The translations under genes and the position numbers were made by a program. Shown here in pieces: positions 22,677 to 31,045 of a stretch of 64,000 nt of DNA (position 1 is the stretch's first letter; the number at the start of each line of letters is the position of its first letter). Below the pieces are notes generated by a model. It did not search any database. It was given only the letters and a program-made list of their open reading frames with translations, and was not told the DNA's origin. The stretch comes from Archangium violaceum (lineage in GTDB: Bacteria; Myxococcota; Myxococcia; Myxococcales; Myxococcaceae): positions 3,065,001 to 3,129,000 of the forward strand of contig NZ_CP069396.1 in NCBI RefSeq assembly GCF_016887565.1, written 5' to 3'.

Positions 22677-23915
22677 ATGAGATACGACCTTCGCCGGCGC
22701 GCGCCGGGGAGCTGGCTGGGTGTGCTCGCCCTGGCCCTCACGAGCGCCATGGCGCATGCGCAGACCAACACGCCCACCATCAGCTGCGCCGGGCCCAACA
22801 CCATCTATGTGGCGGGCTCCTCCGCCATCCGTCCGTTCCTCGGGGTGGTGGCGCAGTTGCTCGCCAGGGAGTCGCCTCCCTGGAACATCGTCTACCAGTC
22901 CCAGGGCTCGTGCACGGGCGTGAAGGCCATCTTCAGCACGGATCCGAGCGCCCGCGTCATCAAGGACATCCCCGCCAGCGGTACCCGGGCGGCCAACTAC
23001 GCCATCCTCTTCCGCGCGGACGGCTCGGCGCAGGAGTGCTCCCTGGCGACGGAGGGCAGCGTGGTGGACGTGGGGGTCTCGGACGTCTACGCCTCCACGT
23101 GCGACAGCACGGCGCCCGCCAACGTGCAGATCGCCGACTACGAGGGCCCCATCCAGCCGATGACCTTCGTGGTGCCGGCGGCCTCCTCGCAGCGCTCCAT
23201 CAGCGCCGAGGCGGCCTACCTGGTCTTCGGCACCGGGGGCAACAAGGGGGCGGCCGCTCCCTGGACGGATCAGAACCTGTACTTCGTGCGCAACTCCAGC
23301 TCCGGTACGCAGCAGATGATCGCCCGGGCCATCGGCGTGCCCGCCGAGAAGTGGTGGGGCGTGGACCGGGCTAGCAGTGACGGCGTGCGCCGCAACCTGA
23401 AGGTCCTCCTGGATGGGAGCACGGCGGAGAAGGCCATCGGCATCATCTCCACGGACATCGCGGACGAGGAGCGCAGCAACCTGCGCATCCTGGCGTTCCA
23501 GGGCACCGGCCAGTCCTGCGGCTTCCTGCCGGACTCCACGCCCTTCGCCAAGGACAAGCAGAACGTGCGGGATGGGCACTACCCCATCTGGGGCCCGGTG
23601 CACTTCTACACGCGCACCGAGAATGGCCTGCCCAGCGCCGCCGCCGCCGCGCTCGTGAGCCGCTTCGCCGCGGCCCGGCTGGAGAAGGAGCTGCTGGACG
23701 TCATCATCCAGAAGCACCTGGTGCCCAAGTGCGCCATGAAGGTGAAGCGCTCGTCGGAGATGGGGCCGCTGAGCCCGTACTCCACCGACTCGCGTTGCGG
23801 CTGCTACTTCGATCTGGTGGCCAACGGGGCCAGCTCGTGCAAGGCGTGCAACGGGCCGGCGGACTGTCCGTCATCCGCGCCCGCCTGCAACTACGGCTAC
23901 TGCGAGGCGCTCTGA
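22677..23915 (+). CDS. PstS-like periplasmic substrate-binding protein with Cys-rich tail
   Basis: The 412-residue protein has a signal peptide (LGVLALALTSAMAHAQ) and a PBP2-type domain with the phosphate-binding-protein motifs VAGSSAIRPFL near the N-terminus and SSSGTQQM in the middle. The C-terminal 60 residues carry a Cys-rich segment (CGCYFDLVANGASSCKACNG) that is not part of standard PstS. No permease or ATPase genes are adjacent, so it may act as a sensor or binding protein rather than as a transporter component. The start at 22677 follows GGAGA by seven bases; ATG 22662 is an alternative. Its location downstream of a kinase operon and near the Pho-box-like array is suggestive. Confidence 0.8.
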   Translation: MRYDLRRRAPGSWLGVLALALTSAMAHAQTNTPTISCAGPNTIYVAGSSAIRPFLGVVAQLLARESPPWNIVYQSQGSCTGVKAIFSTDPSARVIKDIPASGTRAANYAILFRADGSAQECSLATEGSVVDVGVSDVYASTCDSTAPANVQIADYEGPIQPMTFVVPAASSQRSISAEAAYLVFGTGGNKGAAAPWTDQNLYFVRNSSSGTQQMIARAIGVPAEKWWGVDRASSDGVRRNLKVLLDGSTAEKAIGIISTDIADEERSNLRILAFQGTGQSCGFLPDSTPFAKDKQNVRDGHYPIWGPVHFYTRTENGLPSAAAAALVSRFAAARLEKELLDVIIQKHLVPKCAMKVKRSSEMGPLSPYSTDSRCGCYFDLVANGASSCKACNGPADCPSSAPACNYGYCEAL

Positions 23916-23926
23916 GCGGAGTCCGG

Positions 23927-23955
23927 CGCGGAGGCTCGAAAGGCGGGCCTCCGCG
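23927..23955. terminator. Bidirectional stem-loop between convergent genes
   Basis: A 9-bp perfect stem (CGCGGAGGC and GCCTCCGCG) with an 11-base loop lies between the PstS-like gene and the convergent cupin gene, where it can serve both transcripts. Confidence 0.5.
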
Positions 23956-23970
23956 GCGTACCCGCCCGGG

Positions 23971-24477
23971 TCACTCCTCTTCGATGGGCACGGTGAAGCT
24001 CTGCACGGTGTCGACCGGGAAGAAGGAGATGCTGCGGCCGACGCGGACCATGCGCTTGCCGTGACGAGGGAAGTCGGCGACCTCCATCTCCCGCCGCTCG
24101 CCGCCGGAGAGGTAGACGAGCTCCTCGGAGAAGGGGTTGCGCAGGTGGTGGCCGACGGACGGCGCGGAGAAGCCGAGGAAGTCGCCCGGGCCCACCTCGT
24201 GCTGCTCGTCTCCAATCTCCGCGATGCCCCGGCCGGAGAGCACGTACATCCACTCCTCCTCCAGCTGGTGCGAGTGGTAGACGAAGGACTCCTTGCCGGG
24301 CGGGATGCGCAGCAGGTGCACGCCGGTGCGGCGCAGGCCCACGAGCTCGCTCAGCGAGTGACCGCGGATCTCCGAGTTCGGATTGAACGGGTGCTGCTGC
24401 GCCTGTTCGGGAAGCTTCGCGCGGTCGGCGGCGCGGGAGAGGGGCGACTTCGGAGCGGCGGGCTTCTTCTCGGACAT
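23971..24477 (-). CDS. Cupin domain protein
   Basis: The 168-residue product has a single cupin barrel: the first motif VYHSHQLEEEWMYVLSGRG provides the His/Glu metal ligands, and the second lies around GPGDFLGFSAPSVGHHLRN. No signal peptide is visible. Cupin_2 proteins include sugar isomerases and dioxygenases, and the substrate cannot be told here. It is the last gene of a minus-strand run that starts with a metallopeptidase-like lipoprotein, though 25 bases separate it from its neighbour. Confidence 0.85.
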   Translation of the reverse strand: MSEKKPAAPKSPLSRAADRAKLPEQAQQHPFNPNSEIRGHSLSELVGLRRTGVHLLRIPPGKESFVYHSHQLEEEWMYVLSGRGIAEIGDEQHEVGPGDFLGFSAPSVGHHLRNPFSEELVYLSGGERREMEVADFPRHGKRMVRVGRSISFFPVDTVQSFTVPIEEE

Positions 24478-24502
24478 GGGAGGCTCCAGTGAATGGCGCG
24501 GC

Positions 24503-25234
24503 TCAGCGCCAGTACATGTCGAAGGTCAGCATCACGGGCCCGATGGATTCCACCAGGATGACGCCGGGCCGGTGACGGTAGCCGATGCCGAAGCGCACGT
24601 GGCCCTTCTTGTCGAAGAGGTGATCGCGCGCGAACATCACGCTCCACGAGGAGACGTCATCCAGGGCGAGGGTGCCCTCCAGGATGCGATTGCCCAGGAC
24701 GCTCTCGGCGCGCACGCGCTGGAGGTTGATCAGGGGAGCCTTGGCGGTGAGGAGGAAGGCGCCGCGCGAGTCGTGGCGCACCAGGGTGGTCTCGACGTGC
24801 AGCAGGTTGCGGTTGAGCGACGTCCCGTCGGTGTCGAGGGCGAGGTGCTGGTAGCCCGCGCCCAGGTTGAGCTGCAGGTTGTCCGAGAGGGGCACCGTGC
24901 CGCGGGCGGCCAGGGGGAAGGCGAGCACGCTCACGCCGAGCAGGCGTCCGGCGGCGAGCCAGTACGCCCCGCCCTCCACGGAGACGCGCAGCTCCGGCCG
25001 GTCGAGCACCTGGGCCTTGGCGGAGACGTTGAGGAGCGTGAGCAGGATCGGCGTGAGGTGGCTGGAGACCTGGACGCCCGGCAGGATGCCGCGCGAGTAC
25101 TGGCCGAAGAAGACGTTCACCTGGGACTCGCCGGGCTCGAGCACGTCCGCGCTCACGTCCAGCAGGGCGTTGCGCGGGGTGGCGGCGAGCACGGGCGAGC
25201 ACAGCAGCAGCAGGACGAGGGCGGAGGCCTTCAT
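24503..25234 (-). CDS. Exported beta-rich protein of unknown function
   Basis: The product of about 243 residues has a signal peptide (SALVLLLLCSPVLAATP) and a mature region of alternating hydrophobic strands (RVSVEGGAYWLAAGRLLGVS) that ends in an aromatic residue near the terminus (MLTFDMYWR), consistent with a small outer-membrane beta-barrel. It is translated with the next two upstream genes through overlapping start and stop codons. No family recognised. Confidence 0.7.
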   Translation of the reverse strand: MKASALVLLLLCSPVLAATPRNALLDVSADVLEPGESQVNVFFGQYSRGILPGVQVSSHLTPILLTLLNVSAKAQVLDRPELRVSVEGGAYWLAAGRLLGVSVLAFPLAARGTVPLSDNLQLNLGAGYQHLALDTDGTSLNRNLLHVETTLVRHDSRGAFLLTAKAPLINLQRVRAESVLGNRILEGTLALDDVSSWSVMFARDHLFDKKGHVRFGIGYRHRPGVILVESIGPVMLTFDMYWR

Positions 25235-25761
25235 GGTGCCCCTCCGAAGGAGAAGAGCGCGCCGAGGCCCACGGAGACATCCATCCTGCGGGCGGCCCAC
25301 ACCACGTCCACGCCGGTGCGCAGGGTGAGGGGCTCGAGGTGGATGTCCACCGCGGCGCCGCCGGAGATGCCCAGGCGCGTATAGGTGGTGGAGACGCGCG
25401 CTCCCGTGCCGCCCAGGGTGGTGTGGAGCAGGGTGAGGGCAGGGCCGGCGGCGAGCACGAAGTCCGTGGTGCGCACGGGGAGGTGGAGCTCCGGGCGCAG
25501 GCTGGCGCGGTGGTACTGCGTGGTGGCGCTGGCGACGGTGCCCTCGGAGGCCCAGGCGAAGCGGTAGTCGGCGGACAGCGAGAGGTAGCGCCCCAGGTCG
25601 AGGGACACGCGCGGGCCCCCGCTGACGAGGCCCGAGCGCTGGCCACCGGCCTCCTGGCGCAGCAGCAGGGCCACGTCCAGGCCCGCGCGCACGGGGGTGG
25701 CGCCGGCCGCCCCGGCCAGCAGCATCACGATGAGGAAGAGGAAGCGGCTCACGGGAGTCAT
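25231..25761 (-). CDS. Exported beta-barrel-like protein
   Basis: The 176-residue product has a signal peptide (LFLIVMLLAGAAGATPVRAG) and many alternating strands (LSLSADYRFAW; LRPELHLPVRTTDFVLAAGP), again suggesting an outer-membrane barrel. Its start overlaps the stop of the metallopeptidase-like gene upstream, and its stop overlaps the next start. Three coupled genes encoding two barrels and a lipoprotein peptidase probably form an envelope unit. Confidence 0.7.
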   Translation of the reverse strand: MTPVSRFLFLIVMLLAGAAGATPVRAGLDVALLLRQEAGGQRSGLVSGGPRVSLDLGRYLSLSADYRFAWASEGTVASATTQYHRASLRPELHLPVRTTDFVLAAGPALTLLHTTLGGTGARVSTTYTRLGISGGAAVDIHLEPLTLRTGVDVVWAARRMDVSVGLGALFSFGGAP

Positions 25762-26879
25762 TCGCAGGAGGTGAGGCGGGTGGCCAGTGGCTTCATCCGG
25801 GTGCGGAGGACGGTGCACGCGGCACCGCGCTCCTCCGCCGTCAGATGGGTCACCAGCGTGTTGGGGAAGGAGGCGAGGGAGAAGGAGTCCTTCTCGAACT
25901 CCAGCTCACGCAACGTGGCGAGCGTGGCATCGAGCAGCCGCGAGCGACCCTCGGGGGTGATGCGGCCCTGGGCGTCCTTGGGCCACAGCTCGTAGACGGC
26001 CCGGGCCATGAGGGAGCCGTGGAGGTGCGGGTCGAAGTCCGCTCCTCCCTGGAGCAGTTCCCCCAGGTTCTCCGCGGTGTAGTCACGCGGCTCGGCGAGG
26101 TTCCGGTCGACGTCCGCGGTGGCCTGGATGAAGTCCGGATCTCCCGTGGCCACCAGGCCGATCAGGTCCGCCACGCCCTCGTGTATGGAGGACAGATGAC
26201 GGTGGGCGGCCTCCCAGTCCTTGTCGCCTTCGTGCGGCGCCTCCTTCGCGTCGCCGAACAGCTCCTGGTGGATGACGGCGTGCCCGTACTCGTGCGCCAC
26301 CACGCCCTCGTTGAGCAGCATGGGCAGGTCGCTGAGCATGAAGGTGGGCACGAGCAGGAAGCACGGCACCAGCGAGACGTAGGCCGCGTTGTCGGTGAAT
26401 TCGGCGCGGCCATCCCCGGTGAGGATGTTGTCGAAGCGCGGGTAATAGAAGATGTCCAGGCGCTTGAGCGGCACGTGCCCGTGGGCGCGCAGCAGCGAGG
26501 CCGTCCTGTCCAGGTTCCGGTACAAGCTGAGTGCGTACAGCGAGTGCAGGTCCCCCGGGACGATGGTGCCGTCCGCCTCGCGCGTGTACTCCAGCGCGAA
26601 GGGCGAGCCGCGCACGACGTCGATCTCCCCGCCGAGGCTGAGCTGATTCAGCTCGGCGCCCATGCGGAAGTCCATGTCGCGCCCGCGCAGCTCGCGCAGT
26701 GACTCCATGTTGTCCACGGAGTGCCGGCCGAGCGCGTACTGGCCGGTGGCCTCGTCGCGCGCGAAGACGTATGCCGTCACCGTGCCGGAGGTGTCCTCGG
26801 GGGCACACGCCAGCGGTCCCAGGCACAGGAGCGCCGAGCCGAGGACGCCCCTCCACTTTCCTCTGAGAGCATCGTGCAT
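25758..26879 (-). CDS. Metallopeptidase-like lipoprotein
   Basis: The 373-residue product has a lipoprotein signal (VLGSALLCLGPLAC) and a zinc-binding motif HEYGH near residue 195, with a downstream Glu in EGVADLIG, as expected for gluzincins related to thermolysin-like peptidases. A GTG at 26882 immediately precedes the ATG at 26879. It is the first gene of a three-gene coupled run. The substrate is unknown; proteolysis at the cell surface is the likely role. Confidence 0.75.
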   Translation of the reverse strand: MHDALRGKWRGVLGSALLCLGPLACAPEDTSGTVTAYVFARDEATGQYALGRHSVDNMESLRELRGRDMDFRMGAELNQLSLGGEIDVVRGSPFALEYTREADGTIVPGDLHSLYALSLYRNLDRTASLLRAHGHVPLKRLDIFYYPRFDNILTGDGRAEFTDNAAYVSLVPCFLLVPTFMLSDLPMLLNEGVVAHEYGHAVIHQELFGDAKEAPHEGDKDWEAAHRHLSSIHEGVADLIGLVATGDPDFIQATADVDRNLAEPRDYTAENLGELLQGGADFDPHLHGSLMARAVYELWPKDAQGRITPEGRSRLLDATLATLRELEFEKDSFSLASFPNTLVTHLTAEERGAACTVLRTRMKPLATRLTSCE

Positions 26880-26999
26880 CACGGGGCAGCGGCATTAGCA
26901 CGCTCCTTCGCTCGGGGAGAAGAGGGCCGGCCCGCCTGCCCTGCATCCGAGCGCCCCATCCCCCCGGGGCAGGCGCGGAGCGGTTAAGGTGCGAGGGAC

Positions 27000-29564
27000 A
27001 TGTTCGCGTTGCTTCGTCTCGTCTCCCTGCGACACATCCTGGGTGCCCCGTTGCGCACCGGCCTCACGGTGCTGGGCGTGGCCGTGGGCGTGGCCACCAT
27101 GGTGGGCGTGATGTCCATCAACGGCTCGGTGCTGGAGGCCTTCCGCTCCACGGTGGACGCCATCGCTGGGAAGGCGGACCTCACGGTGGCGGGCGCGCAG
27201 GTGGGCTTCGACGAGTCCGTGCTGGAGCGGGTGCGGGCGGTGCCCGGAGTGGCACATGCCTCGGGCTCGATGACGACGATCGCCCCGGTGAAGGGCGCTC
27301 CGGGCGAGCGCTTCTATGTCATGGGCGTGGACCTGCTGGATGACGGCCACTTCCGCACCTATGAGGGCGTGGACCGGGAGCTCGGCGCGCTGTCGGACGA
27401 CCTGGAGTTCCTCAACTCGACGGACCGGATGCTCGTCTCGGAGCGCTTCGCGCGCGAGCGCGGGTTGAAGGTGGGGGACTCCTTCCAGCTCATCACCGGG
27501 AGCGGACCGCAGGACTTCGTGGTGCACGCGCTGATCCGCGAGGCGGGGCCGGTGAAGGCCTTCGGCGGCTCGGTGGGGGTGATGGACGTGGCGTCGGCGC
27601 AGGCGGCTTTCGGGCGCGAGCGGACGCTGGACCGGATCGACGTGGCGGTGGACCCGGCGGTGGGCGTGGACGCGGTGCAGGCGGCGCTGCGAGCGGCCCT
27701 GGGCGGCGCCTTCGAGGTGGAGCGCCCGTCGCGCCGGGGCGGCTCGGTGGCCACCATGGTGCGCAGCTTCCAGATGGGGCTGAACCTGGGCTCCGGGGTG
27801 GCGCTGCTGGTGGGCGTGTTCCTCGTCTACAACACCATCGCCATCAGCGTGGTGCAGCGGCGCAGGGAGATTGGAACGCTGCGCGCGCTGGGGGCCACGC
27901 GCCTGCGCATCCGCGCGCTCTTCACGCTGGAGTCGCTGCTGCTGGGCGGGGTGGGCACGGTGCTGGGATTGCCGCTGGGCGTGCTCGTGGGACGGATCGC
28001 CATCGGCTGGGTGTCCAGCGCCATCTCGAGCCTCTACGTGCAGGTGAACGCGAGGGACGTGACGGTGGGCCCGCTGGAGCTGGGGCTGGGCGTGGCGCTC
28101 GGGGTGCTGGGCAGTGGCTTCGCGGCGCTGCGCCCGGCGGTGGTGGCGTCGAGCGTGGTGCCGGTGGAGGCACTGCGCCGGGATGCCGCCCAGGGCGCGG
28201 AGGTGGGCGGGGCGCGCTCCCTTACCACGGTGCTCGGGGTGGGGTGCCTGCTGCTCGTCTACCCGGTCTCTCTGCTGCCGCCGCCCCTGGAGAACCTGCC
28301 CGTGGGGGGCTACCTCTCGGTCTTCCTCGTGCTGATGGGGACCACGCTGCTGGCCCCGTTGGTGCTGCGCGTGCTGTGGCGCGTGTACCAGCGCCCGGGC
28401 GAGGCGTTGCTGGGCGTGAGCGGCCGGCTGGCGGCGGACAACTTCGCGCGCGCACCCGGCCGCACGGCGGTGCCGGTGTCCGCGCTGGCCATCGGCGTGG
28501 CCATGTCCGTGTGCCTCTCCGGCTTCGTGGGCTCGTTCCAGGCCTCCTCGCACCGGTGGCTGGAGCAGTCGGTGCCGGCGGATCTCTTCCTCACCTCCGC
28601 GGCCCGCACCGCTGGCAGCCGCAACCAGCCCATGGCGCCGGACCTGGCGGAGCCGCTCGCGGCACTGCCCGGCGTGGCCCAGGTGGACCTCGTCCGCGTG
28701 CTACCCCATGACGTGCTCGGCCTGCGCGCCTACGTCATCTCCCTCATCCCCGAAATCTACGAGCGGTACGGGCGGCCCGAGCTGCTGGAGGGCCGCCTGC
28801 CCACGCGCGAGGAGCGGCTGGCCGGGCGGGTCATCATCTCGGAGAACCTCTCGCGCCGACGCGATCTGCACGTGGGGAACACCTTCGAGATGTCCACGCC
28901 CACCGGCGCGCGCACGTACACGGTGGGGGCCGTGGCCGTGGACTACACCTCGGACCAGGGCGTCGTCTTCCTGTCCCGCGAGGTGTACCAAGCGCACTTC
29001 CAGGACGACCGGGTGGACACCTTCGAGCTGTACCTGGCGGACCCCTCGCGGCTGGACGAGCTGCGCCGCACCATCACCGAACGGTGGGGGGAGCGCCACC
29101 AGCTCTACGTGTTGAGCAACGCCGACCTGCGCGAGGAGGCCACCGCGCTGATCGACGATGCCTTCGCCATCTCCTACGCCATGGAGGCGGTGGCGGTGCT
29201 GCTGGCGCTGCTGGGGGTGGTGAACACGCTGCTGGCGGCGGTGCTGGACCGGACCCGGGAGATCGGCCTGCTGAGGGCGGTGGGCGCGGCCCGGTCCCAC
29301 ATCGTCCGACTCTTCGTGGGAGAGGCTGCCTTCATCGGCCTGTCAGGTGGACTCATCGGAGCGCTGGCGGGCCTCTGGATGGGCGTCCTCATCACCCAGG
29401 TGATTGGCAATCAGGCCACCGGATGGAGCTTTCCGTACATTTTTCCTGTCCGCCTGGCCGTGACGATGGGGATCGCTTCCTCCCTGTGCGCCATCCTGGC
29501 CGGGCTGTATCCTGCGCGCCGTGCCGCCACCCTGAATGTGGTAGAGGCGCTCGCATACGAGTGA
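27000..29564 (+). CDS. FtsX-family ABC transporter permease with two FtsX domains (YbbP-like)
   Basis: The 854-residue protein has an N-terminal transmembrane segment (RTGLTVLGVAVGVATMVGVM), a periplasmic MacB-type domain, a set of three transmembrane segments with the FtsX motif RRREIGTLRALGATRLRIR, a second periplasmic domain, and a C-terminal FtsX set with RTREIGLLRAVGAARSHIVR. Length and two-module organisation match YbbP rather than LolC/E (about 400). No ATPase gene is adjacent; the LolD/YbbA-type ATPase at 6164-6856 has the appropriate type. Substrate unknown. Confidence 0.88.
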   Translation: MFALLRLVSLRHILGAPLRTGLTVLGVAVGVATMVGVMSINGSVLEAFRSTVDAIAGKADLTVAGAQVGFDESVLERVRAVPGVAHASGSMTTIAPVKGAPGERFYVMGVDLLDDGHFRTYEGVDRELGALSDDLEFLNSTDRMLVSERFARERGLKVGDSFQLITGSGPQDFVVHALIREAGPVKAFGGSVGVMDVASAQAAFGRERTLDRIDVAVDPAVGVDAVQAALRAALGGAFEVERPSRRGGSVATMVRSFQMGLNLGSGVALLVGVFLVYNTIAISVVQRRREIGTLRALGATRLRIRALFTLESLLLGGVGTVLGLPLGVLVGRIAIGWVSSAISSLYVQVNARDVTVGPLELGLGVALGVLGSGFAALRPAVVASSVVPVEALRRDAAQGAEVGGARSLTTVLGVGCLLLVYPVSLLPPPLENLPVGGYLSVFLVLMGTTLLAPLVLRVLWRVYQRPGEALLGVSGRLAADNFARAPGRTAVPVSALAIGVAMSVCLSGFVGSFQASSHRWLEQSVPADLFLTSAARTAGSRNQPMAPDLAEPLAALPGVAQVDLVRVLPHDVLGLRAYVISLIPEIYERYGRPELLEGRLPTREERLAGRVIISENLSRRRDLHVGNTFEMSTPTGARTYTVGAVAVDYTSDQGVVFLSREVYQAHFQDDRVDTFELYLADPSRLDELRRTITERWGERHQLYVLSNADLREEATALIDDAFAISYAMEAVAVLLALLGVVNTLLAAVLDRTREIGLLRAVGAARSHIVRLFVGEAAFIGLSGGLIGALAGLWMGVLITQVIGNQATGWSFPYIFPVRLAVTMGIASSLCAILAGLYPARRAATLNVVEALAYE

Positions 29565-29569
29565 GTCCC

Positions 29570-29959
29570 ATGGTCGCCAACCCGCAGAAACCCTTCCACA
29601 TCCTCCTGGTCGAGGACGAGCCCGTCATCCGGGAGCTCGTGCGTTCCATGCTGAGCGACGGGGCCGTGGAAGTGGTGTGTGCGGCCAATGGCGTCGAGGG
29701 CCTGAAGCTGGCCAAGAGCCGTCCCTTCCAGCTGGTGCTGATGGACGTGGTGCTGCCGCAGCTGGACGGCATCTCGGTGTGCCGGATGCTCAAGAGCGAT
29801 CCGACGACGTCGAAGGTGCCCGTCTACATGCTCACCGCCAAGTCCAAGAAGTCGGACATGGAGAGCGCCACGCTGGCGGGAGCGGACGGCTACATCCAGA
29901 AGCCCTTCAAGGGCGCGGAGCTGATGGCGCTGGTGGAGCGGCTGCGCAAGACGGCCTGA
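29570..29959 (+). CDS. Single-domain response regulator (CheY-like receiver)
   Basis: The 129-residue protein is a receiver domain only: acidic pocket VEDEP near residue 15, phospho-acceptor Asp in LMDVVLPQLDG near 59, Thr in MLTAK and Lys in YIQKPFKG near 108. With no output domain it presumably acts by protein contact or in a phosphorelay. ATG 29570 was chosen; the in-frame GTG at 29561 would overlap the end of the permease gene. It is close to the permease (5 bases), so it is probably cotranscribed. Confidence 0.9.
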   Translation: MVANPQKPFHILLVEDEPVIRELVRSMLSDGAVEVVCAANGVEGLKLAKSRPFQLVLMDVVLPQLDGISVCRMLKSDPTTSKVPVYMLTAKSKKSDMESATLAGADGYIQKPFKGAELMALVERLRKTA

Positions 29960-29969
29960 GGTGAGGCAC

Positions 29970-29984
29970 CGGGGCGAGGCCCCG
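29970..29984. terminator. Stem-loop between convergent genes
   Basis: CGGGGC, loop GAG, GCCCCG forms a short GC-rich stem between the response regulator and the convergent PilZ gene. Confidence 0.4.
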
Positions 29985-29995
29985 TGGAGCCCGGC

Positions 29996-30322
29996 TCAGG
30001 GCAGGCGCGGGTGGAGGTAGCGCGCCAGCAGCAGGAAGTGATCCCAGTCCATGTCCTCGAACTCGAGCGCCACGCCCTGCGCCTCGCGGCGGACGATGGT
30101 GCACGTGGCGGGCACGTCCCCGATTCCGGGCAGCGGCAGCGTGAGGGTGAGCCGCCGGGTGGTGTCCGGGGGGTGGCCATGCAGGAACAGGCCGGCCATG
30201 GACAGGTCACGCGCCTTGACGAGCACGATGCGCTCGCCGAGGTGCACCTTGACCATCCAGTTGGCCTCCACGCGCGGGTGGTAGCGCGCGGGGGGTTTGG
30301 CGGGGGTGGTGGATGGCGTCAT
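29996..30322 (-). CDS. PilZ domain protein
   Basis: The 108-residue product has a PilZ-like fold pattern: RYHPRVEANWMVKV near the start (in place of the usual RxxxR at the c-di-GMP site), then the DLSMAGLFL segment matching the [DN]xSxxG motif. Both motifs suggest c-di-GMP binding, although the Arg spacing (R at YHPR) is not exact. A much longer frame runs upstream on this strand, but it is antisense to the T3SS genes. ATG 30322 has GAGGAG upstream. It diverges from the T3SS block. Confidence 0.82.
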   Translation of the reverse strand: MTPSTTPAKPPARYHPRVEANWMVKVHLGERIVLVKARDLSMAGLFLHGHPPDTTRRLTLTLPLPGIGDVPATCTIVRREAQGVALEFEDMDWDHFLLLARYLHPRLP

Positions 30323-30559
30323 GAGGGAGCTCCTCGGGGTGCGACAGGGGACTACGAGTGTGGAGCAGCCCCCGGGGGTCGCAACTTTTCGTCCGGGTCC
30401 GGAGCCATCCACCCGACCGTCCACGCGCGTGGATGCGCACTCCGCCGCGTGGAGTGTCGGGGGAGGGGGGCTGACGCCAAGTGCCCGAGATGATTCCGCC
30501 CGGCGGTTGGCATGCCGGCTGAAAAGCCCCTGGCGCAACCCAAGCGCAGGAGGCTTCAC

Positions 30560-31036
30560 ATGGAGAACGGCAATCGAATTGGCTCGCTGTCCATCACCCC
30601 GACGGTGGGGCGGCAGACGCCGCAGAACGACTTCGGCACGGTGTTCGCGCGCACGGCGCAGGAGGTGGTGCGGACGGGCGCCGGAGTGGTGGCGTCGCTG
30701 GTGCCCGGGGGCCCGGCGGTGAGCGCGGCGGTGTCGAGCATCAGCAGGGTGGTGTCGACGGCGGCGACGGCCCGGGGTGCCTCGGCGATGCCGCTGCCCG
30801 GGGGCGCGGGTGGGGCGGGCAGCGCGACGGGCACGGTGGGCACCTCGGGGCAGGGAGAGCAGTGGGACCTGCTCGCGGCCCAGAAGGAGATGCAGGCCGA
30901 GGGGATGAAGATGAACCTGGCCTACATGGACCTGCAGAACGACATGCAGAAGGAGAGCCGTGCGCACAACGCCATCTCCAACATCATGAAGGTCCGCCAC
31001 GACACCGCGAAAGCGGCCATCAACAACATCCGCTAG
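30560..31036 (+). CDS. T3SS-associated helical protein of unknown function (first gene of the block)
   Basis: The 158-residue product starts at ATG 30560 after an AGGAGG site. The first 110 residues are Gly/Ala/Thr/Ser-rich and the last 50 are strongly helical (QKEMQAEGMKMNLAYMDLQN to DTAKAAINNIR) with a heptad-like pattern. It has no signal peptide. Position before sctI and sctJ, and a low-complexity N-terminus with a helical C-terminus, fit a secreted filament, needle or export substrate. It is longer than YscF needles, so the assignment is open. Confidence 0.55.
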   Translation: MENGNRIGSLSITPTVGRQTPQNDFGTVFARTAQEVVRTGAGVVASLVPGGPAVSAAVSSISRVVSTAATARGASAMPLPGGAGGAGSATGTVGTSGQGEQWDLLAAQKEMQAEGMKMNLAYMDLQNDMQKESRAHNAISNIMKVRHDTAKAAINNIR

Positions 31037-31045
31037 GGGCGCGCC

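Noticed and set aside
26895-28553. Minus-strand ORF of 552 codons opposite the FtsX permease
   Set aside because: Its translation is His/Arg/Ala-rich low-complexity sequence, typical of shadow frames; the permease frame is well conserved.
30507-30525. Sigma-54 like sequence TTGGCATG upstream of the T3SS block
   Set aside because: The GG of the -24 box is present but the required GC at -12 is replaced by GA at the correct spacing.
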